Positions 24,906-35,439 of a DNA stretch of 64,000 bases are shown one piece after another. The notes under the pieces are model-generated. The model was not told the DNA's origin. It saw nothing but the letters and a program-made list of their open reading frames with translations, and made no database searches. Each line of letters opens with the position of its first letter. Positions within the stretch are counted from its first letter, which is position 1. The stretch covers positions 62,001 through 126,000 of the forward strand of contig NZ_JAHNZT010000012.1 in the NCBI RefSeq assembly GCF_019039035.1, written 5' to 3'. This stretch comes from Citreicoccus inhibens. Its GTDB lineage: Bacteria > Myxococcota > Myxococcia > Myxococcales > Myxococcaceae. The position numbers were made by a program, and so were the translations under genes.

Positions 24906-25838
24906 TCAGGCGTTCGAGAGTTCCGCGATGCGCAAGGCGAGAGTGTTCAGGCGAAGGTCGATGTCGTCCAGCTTCTCGGCGAACCTCACGATGACGCGAT
25001 TGAGGTTCTGGAGTTGCCAACTGTGATGGGTCTTGAGTTGAGAGACCTCTTTCACGAGCCTGTCCAACCCCGCGACGACCATGGACTGCGTCTGGTTCAT
25101 GCTTGTCGTACTCTGCTCACTTAGAGAACTCTGGGCGATCAATCGATCGACAGACCGGTCAACGAGGACGAGTCGCTCCTCGACCTTCGTCATCCGTGCT
25201 TCCACGAGGGCGAGTCGCTCTTCAATCTTCGTCGTTCGCACGTCGAGAAGTGTGACCCGCTGTTCGAGGTCAGCGAGCCGTTGCTCGACCTTCTCCATGC
25301 GTCGTTCGAGGTCAACAAGCCGCTGCTCGACTTTCTCCATGCGCTGCTCGAGGTCAGCGAGCCGCTGCTCGACCTTCTCCATGCGCTGTTCGAGGTCAGC
25401 GAGCCGTTGCTCGACCTTCTCCATGCGCTGTTCGAGGTCAGCGAGCCGTTGCTCGACCTTCTCCATGCGTCGTTCGAGGTCAACAAGCCGCTGCTCGACT
25501 TTCTCCATGCGTCGTTCGAGGTCAACAAGCCGCTGCTCGACCTTCTCCATGCGCTGCTCGAGGTCAGCGAGCCGCTGCTCGACCTTCGTCACTCTCACTT
25601 CGAGGTCAGTGATTCTCCTCTCGATGTCTGTGAGTCGGTGCTCGATGTCTGTGAGTCGGTGCTCGATGCGCTCGATTCGGTGCTCGACCGCTTCGAGCCT
25701 CCGTTCGATCCGTGCGATGTCTTGTTTGAGTTCCGCGACCCCCTGCTCGATTTGAGTGAAGCGCCCCGACACCTGCTGCCGGAAGTCTCGAAATTCGTGC
25801 AGCAGCACCTGCATCACATCCCCGCCCGCCATCTCCAT
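24906..25838 (-). CDS. Coiled-coil protein with near-identical 14-residue repeats
   Basis: 310 residues from ATG 25838, preceded by GGAGAGGGAGC. Almost the whole chain is a heptad coiled coil. After VLLHEFRDFRQQVSGRFTQIEQGVAELKQDIARIERRLEAVEHRIERIEHRL come ~10 copies of a two-heptad unit, consensus VEQRL(A/V)DLE(Q/R)RMEK, at about residues 90-200. Then follow a drifted coil and a SLSEQSTTSMNQTQSMVVAGLDRLVKEVSQL tail. Repeats at DNA level are 42 bp and nearly identical (about 25270-25590), so copy number should vary between strains. No membrane segment. It resembles DUF-type coiled-coil proteins that sense or scaffold, but no function can be assigned. Confidence 0.8.
   Translation of the reverse strand: MEMAGGDVMQVLLHEFRDFRQQVSGRFTQIEQGVAELKQDIARIERRLEAVEHRIERIEHRLTDIEHRLTDIERRITDLEVRVTKVEQRLADLEQRMEKVEQRLVDLERRMEKVEQRLVDLERRMEKVEQRLADLEQRMEKVEQRLADLEQRMEKVEQRLADLEQRMEKVEQRLVDLERRMEKVEQRLADLEQRVTLLDVRTTKIEERLALVEARMTKVEERLVLVDRSVDRLIAQSSLSEQSTTSMNQTQSMVVAGLDRLVKEVSQLKTHHSWQLQNLNRVIVRFAEKLDDIDLRLNTLALRIAELSNA
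25270..25590 (-). repeat. 42-bp tandem repeats inside the coiled-coil gene
   Basis: About eight near-identical 42-bp units, each ending in the bases for EKVEQRL. Two subtypes (LADLEQRM and LVDLERRM) alternate irregularly, as expected from unequal exchange. Confidence 0.85.
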
Positions 25839-26103
25839 GACTGCTCCCTCTCCTGGCCCGGTGCGGCCAGTCACCCCGCTCTACCAAACCAACCTGACAC
25901 GGCGGAATCCTGGAGCCCGCCTCCACACATCCTGTCATGGAACCTTTGAAGTGATCAACGCATGGCAGAACCTGTAAGGTCGTGTCGGGACCCACGCTGA
26001 ACACTCCCGACCTCGGCGCCGCCGAGATGGGTTGCTCGGGATGGCGGGCACCTCGCGGGTGGTTCAAAGTCCCGTGCACTCTCTGAAAGGTCGCGAGGAC
26101 CGC

Positions 26104-28926
<2,823 letters not shown>

Positions 28927-28970
28927 CGACAGACATCCCCGGTGTCGGGCATGCGGGTTATGGTCCTCGC

Positions 28971-29441
28971 ATGCCCGTCGCCGTGATGGATGGAGACCTG
29001 CTGGACCAGCCGGTGGATGCGATTGTCAATGCGTGGAATCGCAACATCATCCCCTGGTGGTTGCTGTTGCCCCAGGGCGTGTCGGGCGCCATCAAGCGCC
29101 GCGGCGGCACCGCGCCCTTTCGTGAGCTGGCGCGCGTGGGGCCCATGCCGCTCGGCTCGGCGGTGGTGACGGGGCCGGGACGTCTGCCTTTTCGCGGCAT
29201 CATCCACGTCGCCGGAATCAACATGCTGTGGCGGGCTTCGCCGCGCTCCATTCAAGACTCGGTTCGCAATGCCCTGGCCCGCGCGCGCGAGCATGGCTTT
29301 CGCTCCGTGGCGTTTCCCGTCATCGGCGCGGGGTCGGGCAGCTTCGATGCGGCGCGTGCGCTCGTGCTCATGCAGGAGGCGATGCAGGACGCGGACGCCG
29401 CGTCGCTCGACACGCGCATCATCCGCTACCGCCCGTCGTGA
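28971..29441 (+). CDS. Macro-domain protein
   Basis: 156 residues covering a single macro domain. The N-terminal strand DGDLLDQPVDAIVNAWNRNII corresponds to the D-I-x-x-x-x-D-A-I-V-N-A-A-N signature, with Trp replacing the usual second Ala before Asn. GVSGAIKRRGG is the G-V-(A/S)-x-A-I ribose loop. FRGIIHVAGIN and SVAFPVIGAGSGSFDAARALVLMQEAM supply the G-x-G-x-x-G diphosphate loop. Macro domains bind or hydrolyse ADP-ribose derivatives (mono-ADP-ribosyl hydrolase, O-acetyl-ADP-ribose deacetylase or RNA-end processing). The catalytic Asn appears present. Cytoplasmic, and no obvious toxin partner is adjacent. Confidence 0.85.
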   Translation: MPVAVMDGDLLDQPVDAIVNAWNRNIIPWWLLLPQGVSGAIKRRGGTAPFRELARVGPMPLGSAVVTGPGRLPFRGIIHVAGINMLWRASPRSIQDSVRNALARAREHGFRSVAFPVIGAGSGSFDAARALVLMQEAMQDADAASLDTRIIRYRPS

Positions 29442-29529
29442 CCTGGGGAGCCCCATTCCTTCCGCCCGCGCGTTCCACCGATGATGCGCGGGACGGGGGG
29501 ATGGACCTGGGGACACGGGAGTGGATGCG

Positions 29530-29889
29530 ATGAAGGCTGGCGGATGGATGCGGGGACTCGTGGTGGGCGTCGCGGTGCTGGGGATCGGCGCGTGCGCGGC
29601 GGGGAAGGGGGATGGAACGAAGTCCGCATCCGAGGCCCTCGCGGCGGCGCCCGCGACGGTGACCCGCGATGCCGGCCCTCGGCCGACCTGTGAGCCGGCG
29701 ACCTGCTCCTCGCTGAAGCTGCGCTGCGGCCAAGCCGATGACGGCTGCGGAGGTCAGGTGGACTGCGGGGCGTGCGCCTCCTCCCGCTGTGGGCCCGACG
29801 AGCTGTCCTGCTGCGGCGCCTGCGTGCCCAAATCGGAGGGGCGCTGCCCGGAGAATGTGCACTGCCCCGCGCCCGCTCCGCTGCTCTGA
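29530..29889 (+). CDS. Cys-rich small lipoprotein
   Basis: 119 residues from ATG 29530 (a GTG at 29521 would add three). An N-terminal signal with lipobox (LVVGVAVLGIGAC) is followed by a short linker and a Cys-rich region with 12 Cys: CEPATCSSLKLRCGQADDGCGGQVDCGAC, then CGPDELSCCGACVPKSEGRCPENVHC. The C-G-x-x-D-D-G-C-G-G-x-x-D-C-G pattern recurs in many myxobacterial surface lipoproteins and usually marks short disulfide-stabilised repeats. A role in surface binding is possible, but nothing specific can be stated. A hairpin follows the stop. Confidence 0.65.
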   Translation: MKAGGWMRGLVVGVAVLGIGACAAGKGDGTKSASEALAAAPATVTRDAGPRPTCEPATCSSLKLRCGQADDGCGGQVDCGACASSRCGPDELSCCGACVPKSEGRCPENVHCPAPAPLL

Positions 29890-29900
29890 ACTGGGCGCCA

Positions 29901-29942
29901 GGAGACTCCGAGCCCAGTGATTCTCAGGGGTTCGGAGCCTCC
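29901..29942 (+). terminator. Hairpin after the lipoprotein gene
   Basis: 11-position arms (29901-29911 and 29932-29942) match at 10 positions around a 20-nt loop, 11 bases after the stop codon. No T tract. Confidence 0.4.
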
Positions 29943-29973
29943 AGCCGGTCGCGCGAGGAATCTGTGGCGGCCA

Positions 29974-30000
29974 TGTAGAGAATTCGTGCTCGGCTCCGAC
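29974..30000 (+). promoter_or_regulatory. Candidate ECF42-type promoter (TGTAGA-N17-CGAC)
   Basis: TGTAGA (29974-29979) and CGAC (29997-30000) with a 17-base spacer lie 56 bases before the DGPF-sigma operon. The same arrangement, TGTCGA-N17-CGAC, precedes the other DGPF gene at 5642. This fits autoregulation by the sigma factor encoded downstream. Confidence 0.5.
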
Positions 30001-30055
30001 CTCTGTGTGACCGCACCTCGTCACGGGGTGCCGGTGACAACCCGAGGAGTCGACC

Positions 30056-30451
30056 ATGAAGTACATCCTGATGATGAACACCCCCGGCAATGGCCCGTAC
30101 CAGGTGGCGAACTGGCCGCAGCAGGACCTCAAGGCGCACATCGCCTTCATGATGGGGTTCGCCAAGAAGCTGAAGGGGACGGGCGAACTGCTGGCCGCCG
30201 AGGGGCTCGCGGGGCCTGATCAGGCCAGGCGCGTGCGCGCGGGCGCGGACGGCAAGCCCATCACGGACGGCGTGTTCCCCGAGTCCAAGGAGTTCCTCGC
30301 CGGCTACTGGATGGTCGAGGTGGAGAACCCCGAGCGCGCCTACGCCATCGCCGCCGAGGCCTCCGCCGCGCCCGGCCCGGGTGGCAAGCCGCTCAACATG
30401 GCCATCGAGGTGCGCCAGGTCATGAGCGGTCCCCCGCCTGACCTGATGTGA
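30056..30451 (+). CDS. DGPF/YCII-domain protein linked to an ECF42 sigma factor
   Basis: 131 residues. YCII-related fold: MKYILMMNTPGNGPYQ opening, HIAFMMGFAKKLKGTGELLAAEGLAGPDQARRVRAGADGKPITDGVFPESKEFLAGYWMVEVENPERAYAIAAEASAAPGPGGKPLNMAIEVRQVM. The DGPF signature reads DGVF here, followed by the typical E-x-K-E-x-(L/I)-x-G-(Y/F)-W. Proteins of this group almost always sit beside ECF42-type sigma factors, as here. They are not classical anti-sigma factors and their biochemical role is unknown. The stop overlaps the sigma-factor GTG (GTGA), so the two are translationally coupled. Confidence 0.85.
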   Translation: MKYILMMNTPGNGPYQVANWPQQDLKAHIAFMMGFAKKLKGTGELLAAEGLAGPDQARRVRAGADGKPITDGVFPESKEFLAGYWMVEVENPERAYAIAAEASAAPGPGGKPLNMAIEVRQVMSGPPPDLM

Positions 30452-31707
30452 TGAACGCGGTCTCCGCCCAGATGGAGGACCTGCTCCGAACGCTCGCGCC
30501 GCAGGTGCTCGGCGCGGTCATTCGCAGGTTCCGCGACTTCAGCGCCTCCGAGGACGCCGTCCAGGAGGCGTTGATCGCCGCGGCCGAGCAGTGGCCCCGT
30601 CTGGGCATGCCGCAAGAGCCGCGCGCGTGGCTCATCCAGGTGGCTGCGCGCCGCATCTCGGATCAGGTGCGCGCCGAGACCGCGCGCCGCCGCCGCGAGG
30701 AACTCGTGGTGAGCCTGGTGCCGCCCGAGGAGCAACTCGCGCTGGCGCTCGATGAGGACGAGACGGCGGGGCGGGATGACACGCTCGTGCTGCTCTTCAT
30801 GTGCTGTCACCCCGCGCTCTCCTCGGCGTCGGCCATCGCGCTGACCTTGCGCGCGGTGGGCGGGCTCACCACGGCGGAGATTGCCCGCGCATTCCTGGTC
30901 CCAGAAGCGACGATGGCGCAGCGGATCAGCCGCGCCAAACAGAGCATCCATGCCTCGGGTGTGCCCTTCCAGATGCCCACGGCGGAGGAGGGGGCGCAGC
31001 GCCTGGGCGCGGTGCTGCATGTGCTGTATTTGATTTTCAGCGAGGGCTACACCGCGAGCTTCGGCTCCGAGCTGCGCCGGAGCGACCTGTCCGGCGAGGC
31101 CCTGCGACTGACGCGCTTGCTCCACGGCCTGCTCCCGGATGACGGAGAGGTGGCGGGGTTGCTCGCGCTGATGCTGCTCACGGATGCGCGGCGCGCGGCG
31201 CGCACGGGGCCCTCGGGCGAGCTGATTCCGCTCGAGGAGCAGGACCGCCGCTTGTGGAACGCGCACGAGATTGCCGAGGGCATCGCGCTGGTCACCGCGA
31301 CGCTGTCCCGAGGCGCCGTGGGACCGTATCCGCTCCAGGCCGCCATCGCCGCGGTGCACGACGAGGCGCCCAGCACCGAGGCCACCGACTGGCCGCAGAT
31401 TGTCGCGCTGTACGAAGTCCTGATGGGCCTCTCCGACAATCCCATGGTGGCGCTCAACCATGCCATCGCGGTCGCCATGGTGCGGGGACCCCAGGCGGGC
31501 CTGGACCTCTTGAAGCGCCTGGACGCGGATGCCCGGCTCGCGGCGCACCACCGGCTGGACGCGGTGCGAGCCCACCTGTTGGAGCGCGCGGGCGAGCGCG
31601 CCGCCGCCATCGCGCACTACCTGAGGGCATCTCAGCGCACCACCAGCCTCCCCGAACGCGACTACCTGCTCATGCGCGCCGCGCGGCTGCGAGACACCGG
31701 CGCCTGA
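30448..31707 (+). CDS. ECF42-type RNA polymerase sigma factor with C-terminal TPR-like extension
   Basis: 419 residues, more than twice the length of a plain ECF sigma. Sigma-2 (residues ~5-85: FRDFSASEDAVQEALIAAAEQWPRLGMPQEPRAWLIQVAARRISDQVRAE) binds the -10 region. Sigma-4 (~125-180: ALTLRAVGGLTTAEIARAFLVPEATMAQRISRAKQSI) binds the -35 region. The rest is the long helical extension typical of the ECF42 group (FSEGYTASFGSELRRSDLSGEALRLTRLLHGLLPDDGEVAGLLALMLLTDARRAARTG, WPQIVALYEVLMGLSDNPMVALNHAIAVAMVRGPQAGLDLL, and terminal HYLRASQRTTSLPERDYLLMRAARL). Published work on ECF42 regards the extension as required for activity, in place of an anti-sigma factor. A candidate own promoter lies at 29974. 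Confidence 0.92.
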   Translation: MMNAVSAQMEDLLRTLAPQVLGAVIRRFRDFSASEDAVQEALIAAAEQWPRLGMPQEPRAWLIQVAARRISDQVRAETARRRREELVVSLVPPEEQLALALDEDETAGRDDTLVLLFMCCHPALSSASAIALTLRAVGGLTTAEIARAFLVPEATMAQRISRAKQSIHASGVPFQMPTAEEGAQRLGAVLHVLYLIFSEGYTASFGSELRRSDLSGEALRLTRLLHGLLPDDGEVAGLLALMLLTDARRAARTGPSGELIPLEEQDRRLWNAHEIAEGIALVTATLSRGAVGPYPLQAAIAAVHDEAPSTEATDWPQIVALYEVLMGLSDNPMVALNHAIAVAMVRGPQAGLDLLKRLDADARLAAHHRLDAVRAHLLERAGERAAAIAHYLRASQRTTSLPERDYLLMRAARLRDTGA

Positions 31708-31714
31708 GCCGGAA

Positions 31715-31736
31715 TGTCAGACCCACTGGCTATACC
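31715..31736 (+). promoter_or_regulatory. TGTCAGACCC motif with TATACC box
   Basis: Second copy of the 10-mer found before the Uma2 gene, here followed after six bases by TATACC. A start site about 6-8 bases later would coincide with the beginning of the large inverted repeat. Confidence 0.4.
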
Positions 31737-31741
31737 TTCAC

Positions 31742-31841
31742 GTGTCGCGCACACGGGGGCCGCGCCGTCCTCTCGGCTTCTGGTCCCCGCACCGTTGCGC
31801 CCTCACCGCACGGAGGAGATCGCCCCCCGTGTGCGCGACGG
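31742..31841 (+). ncRNA. Candidate structured RNA or leader (16-bp inverted repeat)
   Basis: GTCGCGCACACGGGGG (31744-31759) is perfectly inverted at 31824-31839 (CCCCCGTGTGCGCGAC) around a 64-nt spacer that can itself fold. It starts just downstream of a -10-like TATACC. Whether it is transcribed is unknown; no RNA family is recognised. Confidence 0.3.
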
Positions 31842-32300
31842 CAGTTCGGCAGCACGTGAGGACGGGGGCCTCGCGGTCGCGCCCCAGGGCGTGGGTTCCA
31901 CGGCGGAGAGGGGCGCCGGAGAACGGAGGAAGCGGGGGATGCCGAAGCGCGCGGGGGGACGCGCAAGCGGGGACATGGCGCGGGGGGCGCCCGGCGGCCG
32001 AGGGGGACGGCCGCCCCAAGACAGACATCTGGAGTGCCACCTGTCCGGTGGGGCTGGCTGCCGTGAGTGTCCGGCCCACCCTCTGGAGAGGTGACCGGTG
32101 CGCGCGAGGCGGGCAGCGTTTCAACCCCTCCCACTGTCCGCCTCGCGCTGCTCCCGTCCTGGGAAGCTTTGCTTGCCAAGGGCCCGAGCCGGGGACATAC
32201 GGAAGCGCAAGGCCGCAGCGCGCGGGGCGCGGTGCCCGGCGCGACGGAGCGGGCCCGCGCTCGGGTGTCGGACGCGGGTGGTGCGCGGCCCTCGCGAGCG

Positions 32301-34148
32301 ATGGGACTCCGGTACGACGTCATCGTGGTGGGACTGGGCCATGCCGGCTGCGAGGCCGCGCTGGCCTGCGCGCGCTTGGGCGTGTCCACGCTGGGCGTGA
32401 CGCTCAAGCGAGACCGCGCCGCGGTGATGAGCTGCAACCCCGCGGTGGGGGGCACGGCCAAGGGCCACCTCGTGCGAGAGCTGGACTCGCTCGGCGGCCA
32501 GATGGGCCGCGTGGCGGACCTGGCGGGCACGCACTTCAAGACGCTGAATGACTCCAAGGGCCCCGCGGTGCAGGCGACGCGCGTGCTGTGCGACCGCGAG
32601 GCCTATGCCGCGGCCATGCAGGCGGTGCTCTTCTCGCAGCCGAACCTGGATGTGCGCGAGGCCGAGGTGTCCTCGCTCGTCGTCGAGGGCGGTCAGGTGG
32701 CGGGCGTGGTGCTGGGCGACGGCACGCAGGTGCTCGCCCGCGCGGTGCTGCTCACCACGGGTACCTTCCTTCAGGCGCTCATGCACGTGGGCGAGAAGAA
32801 GGAAGTGGGCGGTCGGCTCGGTGACGACGCGGCGCGCGGCCTGTCGGACTCGCTGCGCGCGGCGGGCTTCTCGCTCGGGCGCTTCAAGACGGGGACGCCG
32901 GCGCGGCTGGCGCGCGCGAGCATCGACTGGGATGCGGTGACGCCGCAGCCCGGGGACTTCCCGCCGCGTCCGTTCTCCTGGCGCACGCGCGGGGAGCTGG
33001 CCTCGGGCGAGGTGTTCCCCCGTCAGCCGGCGGTGACGTGCGGCCTCACGGCGACGACGTCCGAGACGCATCGGCTGCTGCGCGACAACCTGCACCGCTC
33101 GCCGCTCTTCCAAGGGGACATCGTGGGGCGAGGGCCGCGGTACTGCCCCTCGCTGGAGGACAAGGTGGTGCGCTTCGCCGCGCGCGAGCGCCACCAGGTC
33201 TTCCTCGAGCCCGAGGGGCCCCGGTCTCCCTTGGTGTACCCGGCGGGGTTGTCCACCAGCATGCCGGCGGACGTGCAGCTCGCCTTCCTGCGCACGGTGC
33301 CGGGCTTGGAGCGGGTGGAGGTGGTCCGCTTCGGCTACGCGGTGGAGTACGACTACGCGCCCCCCACGCAGCTGCGCGCCACGTTGGAGACGAAGGCCGT
33401 GTCGGGCCTCTTCTTCGCGGGGCAGCTCAACGGCACCTCGGGCTACGAGGAGGCCGCCTTCCAGGGACTGTGGGCGGGCCTCAACGCGGCCCTCCAGGTG
33501 AAGGGTGAGCCGCCGCTCCTCCTGGGCCGGGACGAGGCCCACGGCGCGGTGCTGGTGGATGACCTGGTGACGAAGGGCGTGGACGAGCCGTTCCGCATGT
33601 TCACCAGCCGCTCCGAGCATCGGCTCAAGCTGCGCGAGGGGAACGCGGACCTGCGCCTGGCGAAGCACGGGCACCGGGTGGGGCTCCTCCCACGCGAGGC
33701 CCTGGAGCGCGCCGAGGCCCGCGCCCACGCGGTGATGGCCGAGGTGACGCGGCTGAAGCGCGGCGGCCTCGCGCTTCGACTGAAGCGTCCGGAGATGAGC
33801 CATGCCCGACTGGGCGAAGGGCGAGCGGACTGGCCCACGCTGCCTCCGGACGTGGTGGAGGAGGTGGAGGTGGAGGTGAAGTACGAGGGCTACATCGCCC
33901 AGGCCGAGCGAGCGGCGGCGCGCGAAGCGGAGGCCACGGACCGGTGGCGGATCCCCGAGGGGTTCCGCTTCGATGCGGTGCGGGGCCTCGGCGCCGAGGC
34001 GGTGGAGAAGCTGGCAGCGCATCGGCCGGGGACGGTGGGGCAGGCTCGGCGCATTCCGGGGCTGACGCCCGCGGCGGTGTCGCTGTTGCTGGTCGCGCTG
34101 AAGCGGGGCCCGGGGCCGGGGAGCGGTGGTACGCCGCCCCTGGAGTGA
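32301..34148 (+). CDS. mnmG: tRNA uridine-5-carboxymethylaminomethyl modification enzyme MnmG (GidA)
   Basis: 615 residues, ATG 32301. FAD-dependent partner of MnmE in wobble-U34 modification. Seen: FAD motif VVGLGHAGCEAALA (residues 9-22), MSCNPAVGGTAKGHLVRELDSLGGQMG, LNDSKGPAVQATRVLCDREAY, the RLKTGTP-type phrase RFKTGTPARL, GRGPRYCPSLEDKVVRFAARERHQVFLEPEG, FAGQLNGTSGYEEAAFQGL, and RMFTSRSEHRLKLREGNADLRL. All family signatures are intact. The C-terminal helical domain that contacts MnmE is present, ending in a Gly/Pro-rich tail. The frame is open 78 codons upstream, but that segment has no similarity to the family. rsmG follows after 98 bases. Confidence 0.96.
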   Translation: MGLRYDVIVVGLGHAGCEAALACARLGVSTLGVTLKRDRAAVMSCNPAVGGTAKGHLVRELDSLGGQMGRVADLAGTHFKTLNDSKGPAVQATRVLCDREAYAAAMQAVLFSQPNLDVREAEVSSLVVEGGQVAGVVLGDGTQVLARAVLLTTGTFLQALMHVGEKKEVGGRLGDDAARGLSDSLRAAGFSLGRFKTGTPARLARASIDWDAVTPQPGDFPPRPFSWRTRGELASGEVFPRQPAVTCGLTATTSETHRLLRDNLHRSPLFQGDIVGRGPRYCPSLEDKVVRFAARERHQVFLEPEGPRSPLVYPAGLSTSMPADVQLAFLRTVPGLERVEVVRFGYAVEYDYAPPTQLRATLETKAVSGLFFAGQLNGTSGYEEAAFQGLWAGLNAALQVKGEPPLLLGRDEAHGAVLVDDLVTKGVDEPFRMFTSRSEHRLKLREGNADLRLAKHGHRVGLLPREALERAEARAHAVMAEVTRLKRGGLALRLKRPEMSHARLGEGRADWPTLPPDVVEEVEVEVKYEGYIAQAERAAAREAEATDRWRIPEGFRFDAVRGLGAEAVEKLAAHRPGTVGQARRIPGLTPAAVSLLLVALKRGPGPGSGGTPPLE

Positions 34149-34161
34149 TCAGAACCCGGGG

Positions 34162-34254
34162 TGTGGACAACGTGTGGGCAACTCTGGGGACAGAGAGTCC
34201 ATGAATGATTCCAGCGGTTTACGGGCCGCTTGGACAGGGAGACGCTGTGGATAA
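34162..34254. other. DnaA-box-like cluster between mnmG and rsmG
   Basis: One exact DnaA box TGTGGATAA (34246-34254) and two variants, TGTGGACAA (34162-34170, one change) and TGTGGGCAA (34173-34181, two changes), all in the same direction. The exact box overlaps the rsmG GTG. Possible origin element or DnaA-titration/regulatory site; no clearly A+T-rich unwinding element is evident. Confidence 0.5.
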
Positions 34255-34897
34255 CGCGCGGTTCTCGGATCAGCTCGCGGTGGGATGCCGGGCCTTGGGT
34301 GTGTCGGTGGGGGAGGACGTGGGGCCTCGGCTGCACCGATTGATGGGCGAGCTTCTCAAGTGGAACGCCAAGGTGAACCTCACGGCGATCACCGCGCCGG
34401 AGGAGGTGCTGGAGAAGCACTTCCTGGACTCGCTCGCGGTGCTGCCGGAGGTGACGGGGGCGACCTCGTTGTTGGACCTGGGGGCGGGCGCGGGCTTCCC
34501 GGGGTTGCCGTTGCGGGTGGCCTTGCCGAGCCTGGGCGTGACGTTGGTGGACGCGGTGGGGAAGAAGGTCGCGTTCATCAAGGCGGCCTCGGCGACGTTG
34601 GGGTTGGGAGTGCGGGGGCTGCACGCGCGAGCGGAGGGCAAGCCCGAGGCGGAGGGGATTCCGCGCGCGCAGCTCCTGATTGCGCGGGCGTTCATGGACC
34701 TGCCGGACTGGTTGGCGCTCGCGCCCGCGTACGTGGAGCCGGGAGGGCGCGTGGTGGCGATGCTCGGCAAGGCGCAGACGGACGCGGACCTGGCGGCGCG
34801 CGCGGCGGAGCGGAACCTGAAGGTGGTGTCCGCGCGGGCCTATCGGCTGCCGTTCTCCGGCGCGGAGCGGCAGGTGGTGGTGTTCGCGAAGGAGTAG
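34247..34897 (+). CDS. rsmG: 16S rRNA (guanine-527 N7)-methyltransferase RsmG (GidB)
   Basis: 216 residues from GTG 34247. Methylates N7 of G527 in 16S rRNA using SAM. Seen: LLKWNAKVNLTAITAPEEVLEKHFLDSLAVLPEV (hallmark of RsmG), SAM motif LLDLGAGAGFPGLPLRVALPSLGVTLVDAVGKKVAFI, then the ARAFMDLPDWLALAPAYVEPGGRVVAMLGK segment. The GTG sits inside an exact DnaA box, a curious coincidence that could link its expression to DnaA. ATG 34205 would add 14 residues without family similarity. Confidence 0.94.
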   Translation: MDNARFSDQLAVGCRALGVSVGEDVGPRLHRLMGELLKWNAKVNLTAITAPEEVLEKHFLDSLAVLPEVTGATSLLDLGAGAGFPGLPLRVALPSLGVTLVDAVGKKVAFIKAASATLGLGVRGLHARAEGKPEAEGIPRAQLLIARAFMDLPDWLALAPAYVEPGGRVVAMLGKAQTDADLAARAAERNLKVVSARAYRLPFSGAERQVVVFAKE

Positions 34898-34903
34898 GGG
34901 AGG

Positions 34904-34932
34904 GCGCTCCTCGCGCTCAGGCGAGAGAGCGC
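34904..34932 (+). terminator. Hairpin after rsmG
   Basis: GCGCTC (34904-34909) pairs with GAGCGC (34927-34932), extended by TCGC/GCGA with small bulges, 7 bases after the stop. No T tract. Confidence 0.4.
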
Positions 34933-35046
34933 GCTCCAATCTGTTGGAGTTCCGTTCGTCCCTTGGGGCGGGGAACCCACGCCGCGCACCGAGCCCGATA
35001 GCCTCCGCGCGTACACAGGCGCCGCGGAGGCGCGACGGGAGTCAAG

Positions 35047-35439
35047 GTGGAGCACTTCAAGCTGCGGGTCGCGAGGCCGACGCGAGACCTGGACGCGGTG
35101 GTTCGCTTCTACGAGGGAGCGCTGGGCTTCTCGGTCCTGGGAGGTTTCCGGGACCATGAGGGCTTCGATGGCGTGATGCTTGGGCACTCGGGGGCGCCGT
35201 ACCATCTGGAGTTCACGGTGGAGCACGGCCACGAGGCGCCCCGCTCGCCCTCCGACGACAACCTGCTGATCTTCTACGTCCCGGACCGAGCGCACTGGGA
35301 AGCGTGGGTCGCGCAGGTGGAAGCCGCGGGCCACCGAGCCGTGGAGTCACGGAATCCGTATTGGGACGCGGGAGGAAAGACCTTCGAGGATCCAGACGGC
35401 TACCGCGTGGTGCTCTATCAGGGTGACTGGAAGCGCTGA
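35047..35439 (+). CDS. VOC-family protein
   Basis: 130 residues, GTG start with GGGAGTCAA just upstream. Single-domain VOC fold: LRVARPTRDLDAVVRFYEGALGFSVLGGF opening, HSGAPYHLEFTVEHGHEAP in the middle (with a His-Leu-Glu metal-ligand strand), NLLIFYVPDRAHWEAWVAQVEAAGHRAVESRNPYWDAGGKTFEDPDGYRVVLYQG at the end, whose FEDPDGYRVVL is the second-half signature. Similar to uncharacterised YycE-like glyoxalase-superfamily proteins. Substrate unknown. It is the last recognisable gene before the 11-kb centromere-like region. Confidence 0.85.
   Translation: MEHFKLRVARPTRDLDAVVRFYEGALGFSVLGGFRDHEGFDGVMLGHSGAPYHLEFTVEHGHEAPRSPSDDNLLIFYVPDRAHWEAWVAQVEAAGHRAVESRNPYWDAGGKTFEDPDGYRVVLYQGDWKR

Larger units (their letters stand above)
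31708..32300. other. 593-bp gene-free interval upstream of mnmG
   Basis: No credible reading frame. It contains a TGTCAGACCC/TATACC promoter-like motif (31715-31736), a 16-bp perfect inverted repeat (31744-31839) and G+C-rich DNA up to the mnmG ATG. It may encode a structured RNA or a long mnmG leader. Confidence 0.5.

Noticed and set aside
25281..25949. Rightward frame rich in Leu-Leu-Asp/Phe-Glu-Val repeats
   Set aside because: Antisense shadow of the 42-bp repeat coding for the coiled coil, which has the ribosome site and heptad pattern.
31714..32094. 126-codon rightward open frame upstream of mnmG
   Set aside because: It spans the large inverted repeat, is low-complexity Arg/Ala/Gly, and lacks a ribosome site.
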